From Physcomitrium patens (Eukaryota > Streptophyta > Bryopsida > Funariales > Funariaceae): DNA of 64,000 nucleotides. The notes under the pieces are model-generated. The model did no database searches. It was not told the origin of the DNA and saw only the letters and a list, made by a program, of their open reading frames with translations. Positions within the stretch are counted from its first letter, which is position 1, and every line of letters starts with the position of its first letter. A program made the translations under genes and the position numbers. Of this stretch, positions 1 through 11,510 are shown piece after piece. Location of the stretch: NCBI RefSeq assembly GCF_000002425.4, contig NC_037269.1, positions 11,318,469 through 11,382,468 on the forward strand, read 5' to 3'.

Positions 1-155
1 ATAGTCAAATAATATCTTTTTCAATTGAGCTCCACTTTTTTATACTCTTCATAATATATAAGAGTCATCATCTTTTTTTCAATCAACTAGGAGCTATAGT
101 TCCATACTTCATTAAATTTGAGCATGTAATGACTTTTTAAAGAGCTACTCAGTCC

Positions 156-191
<36 letters not shown>

Positions 192-665
192 TATTTTACT
201 TCCTAAATTTTCTATTATATATTTTATGAAGATAAAAAGCTAATAATCATATTAATATGATAGAATTGACTCTTTTTTATCCAAAAATCCACTCTATCTT
301 CATATTAATTCTTTTCAAACCAAGTAAAAGCTTTTTAAAAAGCTAATGAATAGAAGAACTACTCTTCAAAATTTTCATATCAAATACTAAAAATACTATG
401 AAAAAATTACCAAAAAAATATCTTAAAGAAGACCTTAAAGAATAACTAAATTTTTTTTTATTCTAAAAAATACTCCATCTTTATGCCAATTCTTTTCAAA
501 ATAAGTGAAAGCTTTTTTAAAAGTTAAAAAAAAAAAAAAAAACTATTCTTCAAAATTTCCAAATAAAATATTAAAAATATTCTAAAAAATCTTGCAAAAA
601 ATAGTTAGCTATATCTAAAGAGAGAAAGTTTTAGTTAAGATAAAAAAGAAAGGAGTTCAAAAATA
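1..665. repeat. Direct repeat copy 1 (LTR-like), cut by window start
   Basis: This AT-rich segment aligns along its length with 5128-5838 in the same orientation. Shared words include the start (tcaattgagctccact against tcaattgaactccact), a central tract ending in an AT microsatellite, and the end (agagagaaagtt, then an A/G-rich stretch). Two direct copies bracketing a decayed Ty3/gypsy polyprotein suggest long terminal repeats. The integrase stops near 690, right where this repeat ends. An alternative is a terminal repeat of another element that inserted into the integrase. The left end is outside the window. Confidence 0.6.
155..183. repeat. (AT)n microsatellite
   Basis: An uninterrupted TA dinucleotide run inside direct repeat copy 1. 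The equivalent place in copy 2 carries a CT run followed by an AT run. Confidence 0.95.
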
Positions 666-689
666 TGAGTGGTTATATCTGCCTATAAA

Positions 690-3470
690 GTAAATAATAG
701 AAATCTTAGCTATTACTTTGATTTATCTTTTTAAGCCTTAATAAAATATATATGATAGGAGAATATCCTCACTTACTCTTGCCATTAACCTCAAGATTAT
801 ATGCAATTGTCACCTTGAATTTTCATATCATATCTTTGAAAAAAATATTTTACTTTTAGTAGATTTAATTTTCCTTGATTAGTTTTCATGATTTGAATGC
901 TATAATATCTGCTAAAGATATCATTTAAGATGAATCTATATACTCTAATTGTAGTTTTTATCTTCAAAGCTCAATCTTCAATATAATTTGAGAATTTTTT
1001 TTTACCATAATAAGATATTTTATACTCTATAATTCCAGTGGTATAGCCACCAAGTCAATCACCTATTAGAATGTATAACAAGTGAATAGGTAGGATGTAA
1101 TTTATTTTTAAATTTGACTTTGGATTACAATTGTTTTTTAATATATAAAGCCAGAAAATCTTCTACATCTTTGTAGAGATCCTTCCACCAATATCATTCC
1201 TTGATTTTATGATAGGTGGTCCAAACTCTTATGTTGCCTACCTAAAGTGTATGATGAAATTCCTCGAGAATTTAATTCATTATCTTTGCTTCATTTACTA
1301 CTCTTAATGATACTCCATCCATTTTTTTTAGTCTCTTCTATAAGAAACTATCTCTAAAAGTATAATTATAAGACTAATATTTAATGTCTTTGAAAGCCTT
1401 GTCTGATTAGCCTTCTTCTCTCTTCATTATACTCAAATAGATGCTAATGTCTGTTAACTTGCTTCTATAAAGATCTTCTTTGAAATAAGAATGTTTATTA
1501 CTTGTACTTATTCTATTAATATTTAATATATAATTATAGGCTTCATCTTCATTATTTTCATTAATTTCTTGTACTTCCATCTCTTCTTCATAAATATATC
1601 TAATTTTAGATAGCATATATGCTATTGTATTCTTTTTGCTAAAAATATATACATATATAGGATTGAATGATCTAATATAAACTATCTACCTCAGCATAGT
1701 AATATTAGGAATAGGATAGTTAGCAATTATATAACAATGATAAACAATCAATTTCCAATACCACATTGGTCCCAATTAAGTAATTTCTACCTACTTTCAT
1801 AGTTATAAGTGCTTCCAAAAGCTCCTTCTTTAATTGTAAATATGCTCTTTGTTTATTTGCAAGAATTCTTGCTTCAAATTTGATGAAAAATCTTATCTTT
1901 TTTAATTCATCTTGACCAATAGTCTAATAAATAATAATTAGATTTGTATCAATAGTAATAATAATTGATCTGCTATAATCATAGTCAACTTGCCTTAAGA
2001 TTGGTGATGACTTCAAAATTACTTTTAGATCTTCCATAGCTAGTTATTAATTTTAATTCTATTTGAATTTAGTCTCTTTTTTAATAAATTATATAGTGGC
2101 TCAATTATGTAAGCAAAGTAAAGAATCCAAATCTGATAAAAGATACAAGCTTCCAAAAATCTTCTTATTTTAATAATGCTATTACATGCCTTCATATTAG
2201 TGATAGCATTAATCTTCTCAAGGTTAGGTTTTCTACCATACTTCCTACATAAGTGTCCAACCACCACAATCTCATCTATTCTAAACTTTGACTTATCAAT
2301 AGACAAGATTAGATTTATTTCTTTGAGCCTCTTCAAAATCTTCTCTATATTTTTTATACAATCTTTCACAAACCTTTTGTATCTATTAACATCCAATATT
2401 AAGTCTTTGGTCTCATCTTTGCAACTTCTGATAGATATATCATCTACAAAAATAATAATCTTTTTAGGCAAAAATTCTCTTAAGATTTAATTCATGGCAT
2501 TATATATATAAGCTACTAAGTTTGTGGAACCTTGATACAAAGTATATATCTTTATAAGTTCCAATAGAATCTTCATGGTTATTAAATCTTTACTTTTTGA
2601 TACAAGCTAAAACTGATTATAACCAAAAATAAAGATTTTTAATAGAGTAGGTAACATGACTTATACAAGCCTTAATAATTTCATTGACAATTAGTCTTGA
2701 CTTCTTGTTTTTAATTGTCACCTTGTTGGTTGGATGCATGTCTTACATGAACCTCAAAGTTCTACACTTCTTTGATACTACGAACCATTAACTAGAACAT
2801 AGAGTCATTGATGGTTCAAATATCTCCATTTATATCTTTTCTTACAATAGATTCACCAATTTAGATACCAAGGCTTTTAGCACAAAAATTGGCTTCAAGT
2901 CCTAAGATACATGTGGAATAGTAAAAATGACCATTAGTGCAACAACCTTTAAAATGATACATCCAATTTCATTTGGTGAAGAAGAAAAAATCTTATCATG
3001 CTTTAAGATCATTTTTTAGAAGCTTTCTTTTTAGATTCTTTCAAGAACTCACATCCTCCAATCTTTAATTTGGTTAATGTTTCCTCTCTAAAATTGTACT
3101 CAATATTTTTTTGTTTCCTCAATTCAAACTCTTCTTTAGCCTTTTTAATATGATTTTTGAAATCCAATGGTAGTTGTTTTGCTACTAGCTTCATCTTCTT
3201 TATCATTATTTTGTACTTAGTATTTACCATTATTTCAATTTTCAAGCCATAACTTTCAACCAACCTTGCTTCAATAGCTATCTTTAATATCTCTTTATAT
3301 AAATCTTTTAAGTGAATCTCTACCATTACATTACTAGATGCAATAACCTTTCTTTGCAAAGTTACTAAAACTTGTAAAATAATATTTGAAAATTTTTCTT
3401 CTTTAATAACTCTAGAAATAAATCCATCACTTAAAATCACATCAACTCTTTTTAATTTTCTCTCAATCTT
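690..3470 (-). pseudogene. Ty3/gypsy polyprotein remnant A (RT, RNase H, integrase)
   Basis: Read on the minus strand from high to low coordinates, this holds a broken gypsy pol gene. At 3009-3440 lies a protease-to-RT linker containing KIGGCEFLKE. At about 2990-2640 is the RT entry region (FEPSMTLCSSWF, NKVTIKN). At 2480-2580 is a segment like the family motif MCTLPQGATN (here YTLYQGSTN). At 2040-2471 is the RT catalytic motif FVDDI, followed by VVVGHLC and IRRFLEACIFYQ. At 1407-1616 is the spacer before integrase. At 690-1330 are integrase pieces including YWWKDLYKDVED and IDLVAMPLEL. Many Trp and Arg codons have become stops, and the reading frame changes several times. The integrase end is missing. 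It cannot encode a working product. The assignment to Ty3/gypsy rests on the motif order and is secure; the exact lineage is not. Confidence 0.85.
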
Positions 3471-3639
3471 CTTAATTAATTATCAATACTTAGAATCTAA
3501 ATCTTAAATCTTTTGAAAACTCCTAAATCCATCTTTTGTCAAATTCTAAATCCTATACCTATTTCTTTTTACATTATGGCATGCTATAGTAGATAATTTT
3601 TTTGCACTCATTATCATAATATGTATATTTTTGGTTAAA

Positions 3640-4925
3640 AATAAATTGGATACTTAATTATGGAATTTAAATAAAAATACAACAAAAATCCTATCAAGTT
3701 TAATAGAATCTTATATAAACTTTAAATAATCTTTAACAGTTCTAATAAAATTTTAATAAATTAAAAATAAATTTAAAAGAAATTATAAAAAATACAAAAA
3801 ATTCATAAATTAATCTAAAAAAAACAAATAAATCTTAAAAAAAATATAAAAATAAAAATTTAAAGAAATAAAAATAATTTTAAAGAAATAATAAAAATAA
3901 TTTTAATAAAATAAATAATAAAATAACTCAAAAATATTAAAAATAAAAAAATTAATTAAATCATAATTAAACCTTAATTTAATCTTAATTTAAATTTTAA
4001 TAAAAATCCTAATAAAAATCTTAATGAATCTTAATCAATTTTCAAGTCAAATCCTAATGAAATTCTAAATCTTAAACTAATCCTAATAAAATCCTAATAA
4101 AATCTCAATAAAATTTTAGACAAATTCTAATAAAATCGTAGTAAAATCCTAATCAAATCCTAAATAAACCTTAAACAAATCTTAGATCCTAAATTAATCC
4201 TAATCAATCTTTAATCAAATAAAAACTTTTAAACAAATTCTTAACAAATCATATAGCTAATAACTAAAAAATAAAATATTGATTTTGATTTAAAATTTTT
4301 ATACCTTGTAATAGCTAAATTATCTATAAGAACAAAAAATTCGAAAAAAATTGCACATACTAAATAGACATTAATTCTAAAACTCCACTTGGAACTCAGC
4401 TAACTTCCTTCTCCATCCTTAATGTTAATATTCTCTAGCCATGATCTCCTAATTTCACTATTCATTTTATTTCAAACTTTGTATAATTTTTAGAAATTAA
4501 GCTAGCTACCTTTGAATAAAATTATATTTTAATCCAATTTGCAGATTCATAGATATCTTAGAAATCCTCACTAGTCCTTTAAACTCTAACTTTTGAGACC
4601 ATAATCCACAAAAAGCTTCATACACTTCAATCTAATTGCTTACTTGACCTTAAAATTCTCACACTTATTTACAACAAGCATAATAATAAATTGCCTAATT
4701 TTCATTTATAAACATGCTACAAAACTTATAAAATATTGAAATGTATAAACTTACTTTTTTTTCTCAAAATCTAAATCTACCAAGTATATTATTAATTTTG
4801 AAAATCCTTCAAAATTTTAATATTAATTTAAATCACAATGATATTCTTCTCATAAAATCTTCCTACTTTATCAATAACATCCTTCAATGCTTTAGTGGTC
4901 CCTTGTCCATTTGCATTGGTAACTA
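3640..4925 (-). repeat. Minisatellite-bearing gypsy leader, copy A
   Basis: On the minus strand this is the untranslated leader between the upstream terminal region and gag of a gypsy element. It is recognised by homology to 30380-31560, 37210-38300, 39890-41555 and 41930-42880. Shared landmarks are a tract near 4590-4660 (ttttgagacc, then ataatccac) and the degenerate minisatellite on the gag side. Near 3640 is the start of a gag-like region, comparable to the pattern acttggctatggaagg in other copies. Homology to the other leaders stops near 4925, so this copy is joined to a different terminal region. Confidence 0.6.
3965..4255 (-). repeat. Degenerate TTTAGGATTTGG-type minisatellite, copy A
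   Basis: A run of short variants of aatcctaat, aaatcctaaa and aaccttaaac. On the minus strand these read as TTTAGGATTTGGTTAGG-like words. There is no fixed period. Further degraded words extend to about 3660. The same word family occurs at 30580-30790, 37225-37530 and, on the opposite strand, 40664-41300. Confidence 0.8.
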
Positions 4926-5127
4926 ATTGATCCATAAATATTTATATAGCCCTTACAAATTCCTCTATAAAATGTTGACTACCTCCTCTATTTGAGTCTC
5001 CTTATTTTATATCCTCCATCTTGCCTTGATTAATCTAATAGCCCTAAAGCTTCTCTCAATAGAAGCATCAAATATCATAGTAAGAGTGTTTGCTATAACA
5101 AAACATAGAATTTATGGCTACAACTAG
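4926..5127. other. Short AT-rich junction, nothing recognised
   Basis: The sequence between the end of leader homology and direct repeat copy 2 shows no coding motif. It may belong to the terminal repeat, whose start is not visible in copy 1. Confidence 0.5.
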
Positions 5128-5283
5128 ATATGATCAAATAGTTCTTTTTATTCAATTGAACTCCACTACTTCACACTCTTCATAATATGTAAGAATTGTC
5201 ATCCTTTCTTCACTCAATTAGGTACCATAGTTCCATATTTCATTAGATTTGACCATCTGATGACTTTTTAAAGAGCTATTCAA

Positions 5284-5366
<83 letters not shown>

Positions 5367-5838
5367 TAAATTTTATTTATTAAATTTTTCTATAACATAT
5401 TTTATAAAGAAATAAAGCTAACAATCATATTAATATGATGTAGTTGATTCTTTTTTATCCAAAAATCCATTCCATCTTTATATTAACTCTTTTTAAAGAA
5501 AGTAAAAGATTTTTAAAAAGCTAATAAAAAAAAACCAATCTTTAAAATTTCTGTATAAAATAATAAAAATACTATGAAAAAATTGCCAAAAAAATTCTTA
5601 AAGAAGACTTTGAAAAGTGGCTAGCTCTTCTTTTATTCTAAAAGACACTCCATCTTCATGCTAATTCTTCTCAAAATAAGTGAGAGCTTTTTGAAAAGCT
5701 AACAAAGAGAGGAACTATTCTTCAAAATTTTCAAATAAAATATTAAAAATATTCTTTAAAATCTGTCAAAGAATGACTAGTTATGTCTAAGGAGAGAAAG
5801 TTCTAGCAAAGATGAAAGAAAGAGGGATCCAAAAGTCA
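5128..5838. repeat. Direct repeat copy 2 (LTR-like)
   Basis: This is the partner of 1-665 in the same orientation. It contains a CT run (about 5285-5316) followed by an AT run (about 5326-5363) where copy 1 has only AT. The right end carries agagaaagttctagc and a purine-rich stretch near 5805-5828. The copies differ at many transition sites, so they are old or heavily mutated. Confidence 0.6.
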
Positions 5839-5972
5839 AAACAAGCCCATGTATCTTTACTTTAGCACTATACTACTCCATCTTAAGTCCATACCAACCT
5901 ATTTCAACTTATCTTTAGAGATAAACTATCAATATCTATAATTATATATATATTTTTTCTAATTCTATATTA

Positions 5973-6012
<40 letters not shown>

Positions 6013-6290
6013 TTATCTTATTTTTATATATTATACTACTTTTTACTATAATAATAGTTCCTATTATAGTTAGAAAAATTAATTTTCTAATACATCTTCT
6101 TCTTTAGTAGCCATATTTTTCATTTTGTAGTTGTATTGCTTCTTTAGATAATATTGAATAATATACTTAGATTCTTTACAATATAGGTACAACCCTTTTT
6201 AATGATGTCAAGTCTTTTTTTGCTCAATAAGAGACTTAAAATGTACCATATTAATTTGCATAGGTTTTGAGTTTGATGAATAAGCTCCTT
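5839..6290. other. AT-rich, no recognisable coding content
   Basis: The first 80 bases are of nearly ordinary composition. The rest is AT-rich with an A run and an AT microsatellite near 5970-6006. I see no gene motif. Confidence 0.6.
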
Positions 6291-6700
6291 TGAACTTAGA
6301 AGCTATCTCCATGACTCAACTTGTACCTTTTCAATCAAATTTTTATTCTTGGCAACTTTTAAAGACTCAATCGTCACATGCAATGGCTTAAGTAATAAAT
6401 TGCTTAAATGATTCTGTTCTTGGCATTGTCAATAGTAAATCATTGATGTTATCTTTTAATTCATATCAAAATTGATTGATAAAGACATTTTCATTCTAAT
6501 CCACATTACAAGCAAGGTTTTAGAATTAAGAGTATTTAGGATTATTAAACATGATTTTTGTTGTAAAGATATAAGTTTGGTCTTTGCTATTCTTTCAAAT
6601 TCACTTTCTTCAAATGTGATTGTAAAGACTTCTAAGAATGAATTTAAATCATAGAGTAGTTGTGAATCCTCTCCTATCAAAGGTTCAAACTAAGAGAGAG
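6290..6700 (-). pseudogene. Gypsy gag (capsid) remnant D
   Basis: The minus-strand frame at 6456-6680 continues past a stop to about 6300. It follows the usual order of a chromovirus-type gag: a KL..L.Q start, then a W..NAL.NQF-like segment (here IRMKMSLSINFDMN), then a K.. .MIYY-like segment matching KDNVKDLL in a better-preserved plus-strand copy at 41555-41860. Stops and frame changes make it non-functional. An LTR in the matching orientation lies upstream at 7345-7900, so this looks like the 5' part of a minus-strand element truncated near 5840. The reading is by motif only. Confidence 0.55.
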
Positions 6701-7345
6701 CATTCAAAGAAAGAAGTACACCTATAAATCTAACTTGAATAAATCCATTAGAATATTAAAAAAAGATGTAACTTTAAATAAAACTTTGCTTATTATAGAA
6801 ATCTTCAAAACTTTAATCTTATTCCATCGAAATTTTTTGGCATACTTATCTTTACATCTTTCATAGTTGTAGTAGCAAGACTTCTTCAATTTAGCTATAA
6901 AATTAATCCACTTTCTCTCAATTACACAATTTTTTGATATAGACTTTAAACTTTATTGTTAACTTCTTCTATAGGCGTTGGAATATTATTTCTATAGATG
7001 ATGTTAGAGATACATGAGATTTCTACCTTAAGAGTGTTAAAAAGTTTGTAAAGGTCTGAAATGATTGCAAATCTATTCTCACTTCTACTAAGAGTAGCAT
7101 GTAAAATTTTTTCTTTTGTAAAAAATTTAAATAAATCTATAAGTCAAATTACAAGAGGATAATTTGTAACCTCTAATATCAAATGAAAATTTCCACAAAC
7201 ATCAATAGTTTATATTTTTTAAAGAAAAAATAATATTAAAAAAAATATTATATTAAAAATAAGTAGTTTGCAACCTTCAAAATTCAATAATAAAAGTGGA
7301 ATAATCTGCTCACTTTTAAAAATAAGATAAGAATAATGAATTAAT
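6700..7345 (-). other. AT-rich leader region between LTR and gag remnant D
   Basis: Nothing coding is evident. By position it is the untranslated leader of the minus-strand element whose LTR is 7345-7900 and gag 6290-6700. No clear primer-binding site could be identified. Confidence 0.4.
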
Positions 7346-7557
7346 TCACTTTTGTCAAATTATTAAAGATATGAATCTTAAAGAATAAAAAACTCAATAC
7401 ACTCTTGTATAATTAAAAAAAAAATAGATATTCAATCAAAACTAATATAGTATTCAAACTTGAATGGCTATTGCCAAAGTCAAGAAGACTAAAATATTTT
7501 AAAATAAGACTAAGGACTAAAAAGACATTGACAAGAATGAAGAAAGCTTCACTCTTG

Positions 7558-7595
<38 letters not shown>

Positions 7596-7900
7596 CTAAC
7601 TAAAAATTATGTAACAATATTCTATAAGACCTCTAATATATGTCCAATTTGTAAGACACATATCTTAACTTACAAGAGAAGTTTTTTATATATGTGCCAT
7701 ATTTTTAGCTTGTACCACAAGTTACCAACACGTGTAATATATTTGTCTAATTTTTGGCTAAGTTTCTAATCTATTAATCACCTATAAACATGTATAAAGA
7801 TTAAATTACAACTATATAGCTTTTAAGAAGTTTTCCTATAAGATATTATTAAATTAATCTACTTTTATTTATTCATAATATTTAAATAATTATAAAGTAA
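7345..7900 (-). repeat. Chromovirus LTR copy, minus orientation
   Basis: The reverse complement aligns with 46940-47400 and 10095-10690. Shared features in that orientation are tandem-like phrases around aagttggctatgtg, a TATATATA promoter tract, GGCAAGAGTGAAG just downstream, a pyrimidine-rich stretch with repeated TCTAGTC words, and an end near TTCATACCCTTAATAA. This copy includes an AT microsatellite at 7561-7593 in place of the compact TATA tract. The exact ends are not fixed. Confidence 0.7.
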
Positions 7901-8199
7901 ATATGTATATTTATAACATAAATAAAAATAAATGAAAAACTTCACCTTATAGTCATTTATTTTTTAAAAATATATATATTCATAAAGATTAATTATAAGA
8001 TTTATAATATTTATATTTAATATTTTCTATCAATTTTTTTTTTCAAATGTCATTTTTAGATGTTTTTATTTTACATCAAAAGAAAAAAAAATGTAACTTT
8101 TGATAAATAATGAAAAATTCTTTGAAACTAAAGTAATTTCATCTTTGAATAATCAAATCAACATCAATTATTGATTCAACATTTTTTCATCAAATTCAA

Positions 8200-9460
8200 T
8201 CAAGAATTTCTTTAGATCCTCATATATATGATTTTAAGAATAATTCTTCAAAATCTTATGATACTTCTAAGTTTGAATTCAAGAGATTTTTTATAGCTTC
8301 TAATATAGAAGATACTTACAGACTTTGTATAATCATGTAATATTTTTTGAAGCTCAAAAACTCCTTATTATTGATCTTATAGACTTTTTTAAATACTACC
8401 TATATCAAAAAAATGATGGTCTTTTGTTTGCATGAATTTTATTACAAATGTTTTAATCTCAAGTTTTTATAACTTTATATTTGAGATAGTAGATTGTTTC
8501 ACTAAAATGGCACATTTTGTGTCATAAAAAAAAATTATTATATATAAAGAAATATCCAGCCTCTTTCTCAATAATATTTAATACTATTATAGATAGCTAC
8601 AAAATAATATATTAAATAAAGGATCTCAATTAGTGCCTAAATGTTAAAAAATTCTTTCTAAAAAATTAAAGATAGATATAAAACTATTTTTGGCCTTCCA
8701 TTGTCAAATAATAGACAAATATATCAAATAAATCAAATTTTGAATTAATATTTGAGATGTACCATTAACCACTATCAAAATGATTTAGCAATTCTTTTGA
8801 TATTACCAAAATTTATCTATAATAATATTACATTTTTTTATTCAAAAATTATCATTCCATATTAATTATGATTATTATCTGTAATTTGATACTTTTGACT
8901 TTTCAAAGATTGATACTCTTGTAGAAAAAAATTTGATAAAATTTTAAATAAAATTACATGCAACAAAAAAATTAAAATTAAAAAAAAGTTTAAGAATTAA
9001 AAAAGTCAATGCAAATTTCTATTGCAAGGATTAATTTAAATTCTACAATAGCAATAAGATATGCTTACTTTGTTGTAATATCAAGACTATTTTTTCTTGT
9101 AATAAGTTGGATTATTATAGACTTGAATCATTTCTTATTTCTAAAAAAAATCAATTTAATTGCATATTAATTATACCAACTAAAGTCTATAAAGATCTAT
9201 GATGTATTGTACATATTTTTTCTTGAGCCATATAAGATAGTGACTATATCAAGAAGAAAACAAATATCAATTCATCCTACAAAAATAGATAATAATTAAG
9301 AAATTGATATAAAAAAGGTTTTAGATTCAAGACAATATTAAAATAAGTTGAAATATCTTATATATTGGCATAAATATAATATTAATAAATGCACATAAAA
9401 GCCATCTAAGAATCTTATAAATGTCGTAGAAAAGGTTGATGTTTTTTAGTTGATATCTAT
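8200..9460 (+). pseudogene. Chromovirus integrase and chromodomain remnant
   Basis: On the plus strand, broken integrase motifs appear in order. VVDCFTKMAHFV (about 8484-8520) carries the first catalytic Asp region. A later segment matches the D-D-E core, with an AFHCQ-like piece near 8690 (canonical AFHPQTDGQTER). YDTFDFSKIDT lies near 8890. A GPY/F-type segment, CCNIKT then CNKLDYYRLESF, lies near 9075-9140. A chromodomain-like segment follows at 9290-9450 (LKYLIYWHKYNIN). The same C-terminal order occurs at 45865-46350. Chromodomain-bearing Ty3/gypsy elements direct integration to marked chromatin. This copy has many stops and is dead. Confidence 0.75.
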
Positions 9461-9534
9461 TAAAATTAAAATAAAGAAACAAGATTTTTTCTATTATAAA
9501 ATAAAACATGATCAATAAAATATTGAAAAGAGTA

Positions 9535-9860
9535 AAAAAGGCTTCACTCTTACTCCATATATACTATGTAATTAAAAGCTATATAGCAACATTCTATAGG
9601 ACCTGTAATACGTGTCCAACTTATAAGATATGAATTTTAACTTGTAAGGCAAGTTTTCTATATATGCACAACATAATTAGTTTGTATTACAAGCTACCAA
9701 TATGTGCAATACATGGTTAACTTATTGGCCAAATTTCTAACCTATCAATCAGCTATAAATACATGTAAAGTCAAAGCCACATTTATAAAACTTCTAGAAA
9801 GCTTTTCTATAAGATATTATTAAGTTAATCCACTTTTATCTACTTCTATCCAATTATATT
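9535..9860 (-). repeat. Partial chromovirus LTR, minus orientation
   Basis: This aligns directly with 7545-7900, from gcttcactctt through acattctatagg to taagatattattaa. The promoter-distal (U5) portion present at 7345-7545 is missing; the left end abuts the end of the chromodomain remnant. Confidence 0.7.
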
Positions 9861-10094
9861 ATCTAGATAATTATTAGAATAGACATATATATATATATAT
9901 ATATATGTCCATAAAAATAATAGGATGAATTTCTTATTTTATTATGAGACACTATTGATGGTTGAGAGGACCTATCAAAAATAATTAATAAATAAATAAA
10001 CAAAAAAATATATATATCAAATTTAATTTGTTGTATGTTGGACTTCTTCAAAATGACATCATCAATCCTTGTGGAATTCTTTCATAGAAGAAGG

Positions 10095-10690
10095 GATAAT
10101 ATTTTAGGCATTAACAATGACATAAATGATTAAAAAGATAAGCAAAGTTAAGAAGAAATAAAGATAAGTAAATTTAATAATGTCTTATGGAAAAACTTCT
10201 TTAAAGCTTTACAGATGCGGATTTTATTTTACAAAAATTTATAGGTGATTGATAGATTAAAAACTTGGCTTACAAGTTGGTCATGTATTGTACATGTTGA
10301 TCACTATTTTAAAAGTTGGCTATATATCACACATGTTAGCAACTAATAGGACAAGTTGGCTATATGGCGCACATATTGAAATTTTGTCTTGCAAGCTAGA
10401 CATGTGTCTCTCAAGTTGGATTATTATTAGATGACCTACAGAACATTGCCACATAGTTACTTAATTACATAATATATATATAGAGGCAAAAGTAAGGCCT
10501 TTTTTATTTTTGTCTAAGCCTTTCTTATATTCTTGTCTTAACTTATGGATCTCTAATTTCTTTATATTTGGCAATAGATATTCTAATTTATATTCTATAT
10601 CAATCTTTGATTTATTATATATATATATATATATATATATTTTTTGAATATCACAAGAGTATATTGTTTCTTTAGAATTTTGTTATGATT
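10095..10690 (+). repeat. Chromovirus LTR copy, plus orientation
   Basis: The same LTR family as 46940-47400, in the same orientation. It shows the repeated aagttggctatat/aagttggtcatgt words (10250-10410), a tatatatatag promoter tract near 10470-10482 followed by aggcaaaagtaagg, pyrimidine-rich sequence, and an end near ttcatgtccttgaca. A purine-rich stretch (agaagaaggga) directly precedes it, which fits a polypurine tract. An AT microsatellite (about 10617-10640) interrupts the 3' part. Confidence 0.7.
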
Positions 10691-10827
10691 CATGTCCTTG
10701 ACAATTAAATAGATGAGAATTTGAATCAATTTAAATAAAAAAATATTTTTTTCTTTTAAAAATAAAAAATAAAAAATAATATTTTTATAATATATTAAAT
10801 CATATAATTTTCAAATATACTTTATTT

Positions 10828-10872
<45 letters not shown>

Positions 10873-11472
10873 AATCTTCTTAAAAATTTAAGAAGCTTTG
10901 GTTCATCCTTTTAAATATTTTAGTATCTTCCTCCAAAATCTTTAAGTTGCTATGTTTAGAAATATTATTAGGAACTTGTTACCAATTTTACAAGTTTTTA
11001 AGTTAAGGTCCCACTTTCTTCATTCCAAAGAGCCTTAGAGGTAATAAAATATTTGTGCCATTTTATTTTAGTTTAAGAATAATTTCTTATAAAAAGTTGA
11101 AATAAATCTGATTACACTCAAAATTCATACTATATTGTTTATACAAGCTATTTTTTGCATTACAAAAATCTATTCGTTTGATTATCTAATCAATATATTA
11201 TTCAATTGAACTTACTTTTAATACGTTGTTATTTTAACATTGTCTTAAATTTAAAAATAATAAAAAAAAATAACAGAAATGTACATCCAACTTTATAAAA
11301 GCCATTATCATTTAGCATAGATTGCATTAAGCTATAATTAAATTTTTCATAAAAAATATTATATTATCTATACATAGACAAATCGATATGATTGTAATAA
11401 TATCTATTTTTGTTATGTGATCATTAATCAATTTTAGAGTTGATTATATTTACATGTATCATGTATATCAGT

Positions 11473-11510
<38 letters not shown>
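10691..11510. other. AT-rich spacer with microsatellites
   Basis: This contains a long AT run (10833-10869) and an AC run joined to an AT run (about 11473-11510). I see no coding motif. Base composition changes abruptly to ordinary levels at about 11510. Confidence 0.7.
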
